Assembly: GCA_002314565.1 (NCBI GenBank)
Contig: DCGL01000097.1
Coordinates: 1 to 6,079, forward strand
DNA from: Clostridiales bacterium UBA1779
GTDB taxonomy: Bacteria; Bacillota; Clostridia; Oscillospirales; CAG-272
Length of the DNA stretch: 6,079 bases
Direction of reading: 5' to 3'
Position 1 is the first letter of the stretch, and every line of letters begins with the position of its first letter. A model generated the notes under the pieces. The model was given only the letters and a program-made list of their open reading frames with translations, ran no database searches and was not told where the DNA came from. Both the position numbers and the translations under genes were made by a program. Shown in pieces: positions 4,781 to 6,079 of this stretch.

Positions 4781-6079
4781 TTATTTCATTACGACGTCAA
4801 CGTCCATATATTTTCCGTCGCGGTAAATCTGAAGGTGAAGCGTGTCCCCGACCTTCATATCTGCAAGGATGTTATGAATCTGTTCGGTGGAGATTGCAGC
4901 TTCACCGTTGATTTTTGTAATGTAGTCCTGTTCTTCAAGAATTCCGTATGCGGAGCTGTTTTCGTCGGCAACGGCGAGAATGAGTATACCGTCAACCTCG
5001 GCAATAATCGGATTGCCCTGTTCGTCGACGAGAGTCTGTCCGACAAGGTTGGTGACGGCAAAGCCCTTGGTTACTTCGAGAACGCTGACTCCGAGGGAAA
5101 CTCCTTTTTCAGCCACTGCGCTGCCGCTGTACGAGCCGGTCTCGATAATCTCACCGATAACCTCCTGCGCCTCATTTGAAGGAATCGCAAAACCGACGGC
5201 TTCATAATCGTAGCTGTTCTTTAATTTCAGAGTGTTGATTCCGATAACGCGTCCGTACATATCGCAGAGAGGGCCGCCGGAGTTACCGGGATTGATGCCC
5301 GCATTAATCTGAATAAGCTTCATCGTTTTTTCAACGAGGCCGTTGTCGTTATAGAATTTAAGCTCACGGTTTAGTCCGGAGATAACACCGGTTGAAATCG
5401 AACCGAAGAGATCGCTTCCGCTGGGATTTCCGATGGCAACGACGTCATCGCCCACAAGAAGCTTCGAGGAGTCCGCAAATTCAACGGGTGTCAGTGACAG
5501 AGTCCCCATCTCAACCTTGATTACGGCAATATCAGAGGCCTCGTGACCGCCGATGAGGACGGCGTCCTTCGAAGTTCCGTCAGAGAAAAGCACCGAAATA
5601 GTCTTTGCACCGTCAATTACGTGGTAATTTGTGGCAATGTATCCGTCGGCAGTAAGCGCAAAACCGGTTCCGGAACCGGAACCGCTTTCCGTTGTTACAT
5701 TTACGCAAACGGTAGACGGAAGCAGCTTTGAGTATATTTCCTGAACCGTCAGCTTCCCGTCCGGATCAAGGGATTCGTCTCTTACGTAAACAACTCTGTC
5801 TTCGTAAATTGTCTGTCCGGAAAAACCGTTTACCGTGCCGTAAATAAGAAGTCCCGAAAGAATGCCGAAGCAGATTGCAAACAGGACGGTTACGACCACT
5901 GCATAAACCAGAGCCCCGTGACGGGCTTTTTTCTTTTTTTCGTGTCTGATTTCATTTACGGCTCCGGCATACGACCAGGTGTAAACCGGCGCGCTGACCG
6001 GAGGATTTTCAGCCTTATCACAGTCACAAGAAGGAGCTTCACAGCTTTCGGCAGCACTGTCATTTGCCGTATTCCCGAC
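4781..6079 (-). CDS. htrA: HtrA/DegP-family membrane-anchored serine protease with PDZ domain, 5' end outside window
   Basis: A trypsin-like serine protease of family S1C that degrades or refolds damaged exported proteins at the outer face of the cell membrane. The frame is open to base 6079. A GTG at 5899 lies inside the membrane segment, and there is no ATG, GTG or TTG in the 60 codons upstream, so the real start is beyond the window. The visible part has 432 codons. It comprises a hydrophilic cytoplasmic tail (1-55) with a Cys-rich patch and a YTWSY motif followed by KKKK, one membrane anchor (about 56-80), the protease domain (about 112-315) and one PDZ domain (about 325-432). The triad is complete: His153 (NYHVID), Asp183 (ASDIAV) and Ser267 (GNSGGP). 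The GSGSGTGF loop before the histidine is typical of the family. Its promoter is not in view; it ends at the shared terminator. Family assignment is secure; substrate is unknown. Confidence 0.93.
   Translation of the reverse strand, partial: VGNTANDSAAESCEAPSCDCDKAENPPVSAPVYTWSYAGAVNEIRHEKKKKARHGALVYAVVVTVLFAICFGILSGLLIYGTVNGFSGQTIYEDRVVYVRDESLDPDGKLTVQEIYSKLLPSTVCVNVTTESGSGSGTGFALTADGYIATNYHVIDGAKTISVLFSDGTSKDAVLIGGHEASDIAVIKVEMGTLSLTPVEFADSSKLLVGDDVVAIGNPSGSDLFGSISTGVISGLNRELKFYNDNGLVEKTMKLIQINAGINPGNSGGPLCDMYGRVIGINTLKLKNSYDYEAVGFAIPSNEAQEVIGEIIETGSYSGSAVAEKGVSLGVSVLEVTKGFAVTNLVGQTLVDEQGNPIIAEVDGILILAVADENSSAYGILEEQDYITKINGEAAISTEQIHNILADMKVGDTLHLQIYRDGKYMDVDVVMK

Overview
The window looks like a chromosomal segment of a low-to-moderate GC Clostridia-type Firmicute, perhaps an Oscillospirales/Ruminococcaceae-like gut anaerobe. 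This is inferred from protein style: a clostridial-type Xer recombinase of about 370 residues, a short MutS-like ATPase, and an HtrA protease anchored by one membrane segment behind a charged cytoplasmic N-terminus with a Tyr-x-Trp-x-Tyr motif. AT-rich consensus promoters fit the same picture. Taxonomy is not proven by anything seen here. No rRNA, tRNA, CRISPR array, insertion sequence or phage gene was seen.

Layout: (1) 1-108 is a short non-coding end with a weak hairpin/T-run. (2) 109-1849, minus strand, is a tight three-gene operon read right to left: a multi-pass membrane protein, a HAD-superfamily phosphatase and a MutT/MTH1-type NUDIX hydrolase. Each junction is a 4-base ATGA stop/start overlap. 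(3) 1850-1996 is an AT-rich divergent promoter region. It has two overlapping sigma-A-like promoters facing left and one facing right. (4) 1997-4738, plus strand, is a two-gene operon: a XerC/XerD-type tyrosine recombinase, then, 18 bases later, a MutS-like ATPase lacking the mismatch-recognition domain. (5) 4743-4776 is a strong stem-loop with A-run and T-run flanks that can terminate transcription from both sides. (6) 4781-6079, minus strand, is an HtrA/DegP-family serine protease with one membrane anchor and one PDZ domain. Its reading frame is open to the window edge, so the true start lies outside.

Working together: the left operon joins a nucleotide-pool sanitation enzyme to a small-molecule phosphatase and an unrecognised membrane protein, so a housekeeping role is likely. 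The right-facing operon pairs a DNA strand-exchange enzyme with a MutS-family DNA-binding ATPase, which suggests DNA maintenance, although the job of this MutS class is not settled. HtrA is an envelope protein quality-control protease and is probably unrelated to its convergent neighbours.

The most useful points for a second look are: the recombinase/MutS-like pair; the variant ATPase motifs of the MutS-like protein; the start-site problem of the membrane protein (two promoters almost on top of the first ATG, no ribosome site there, but a good ribosome site before a downstream TTG); and the Cys-rich N-terminal tail of HtrA that continues beyond the window. I do not see convincing evidence of a wholly new system.
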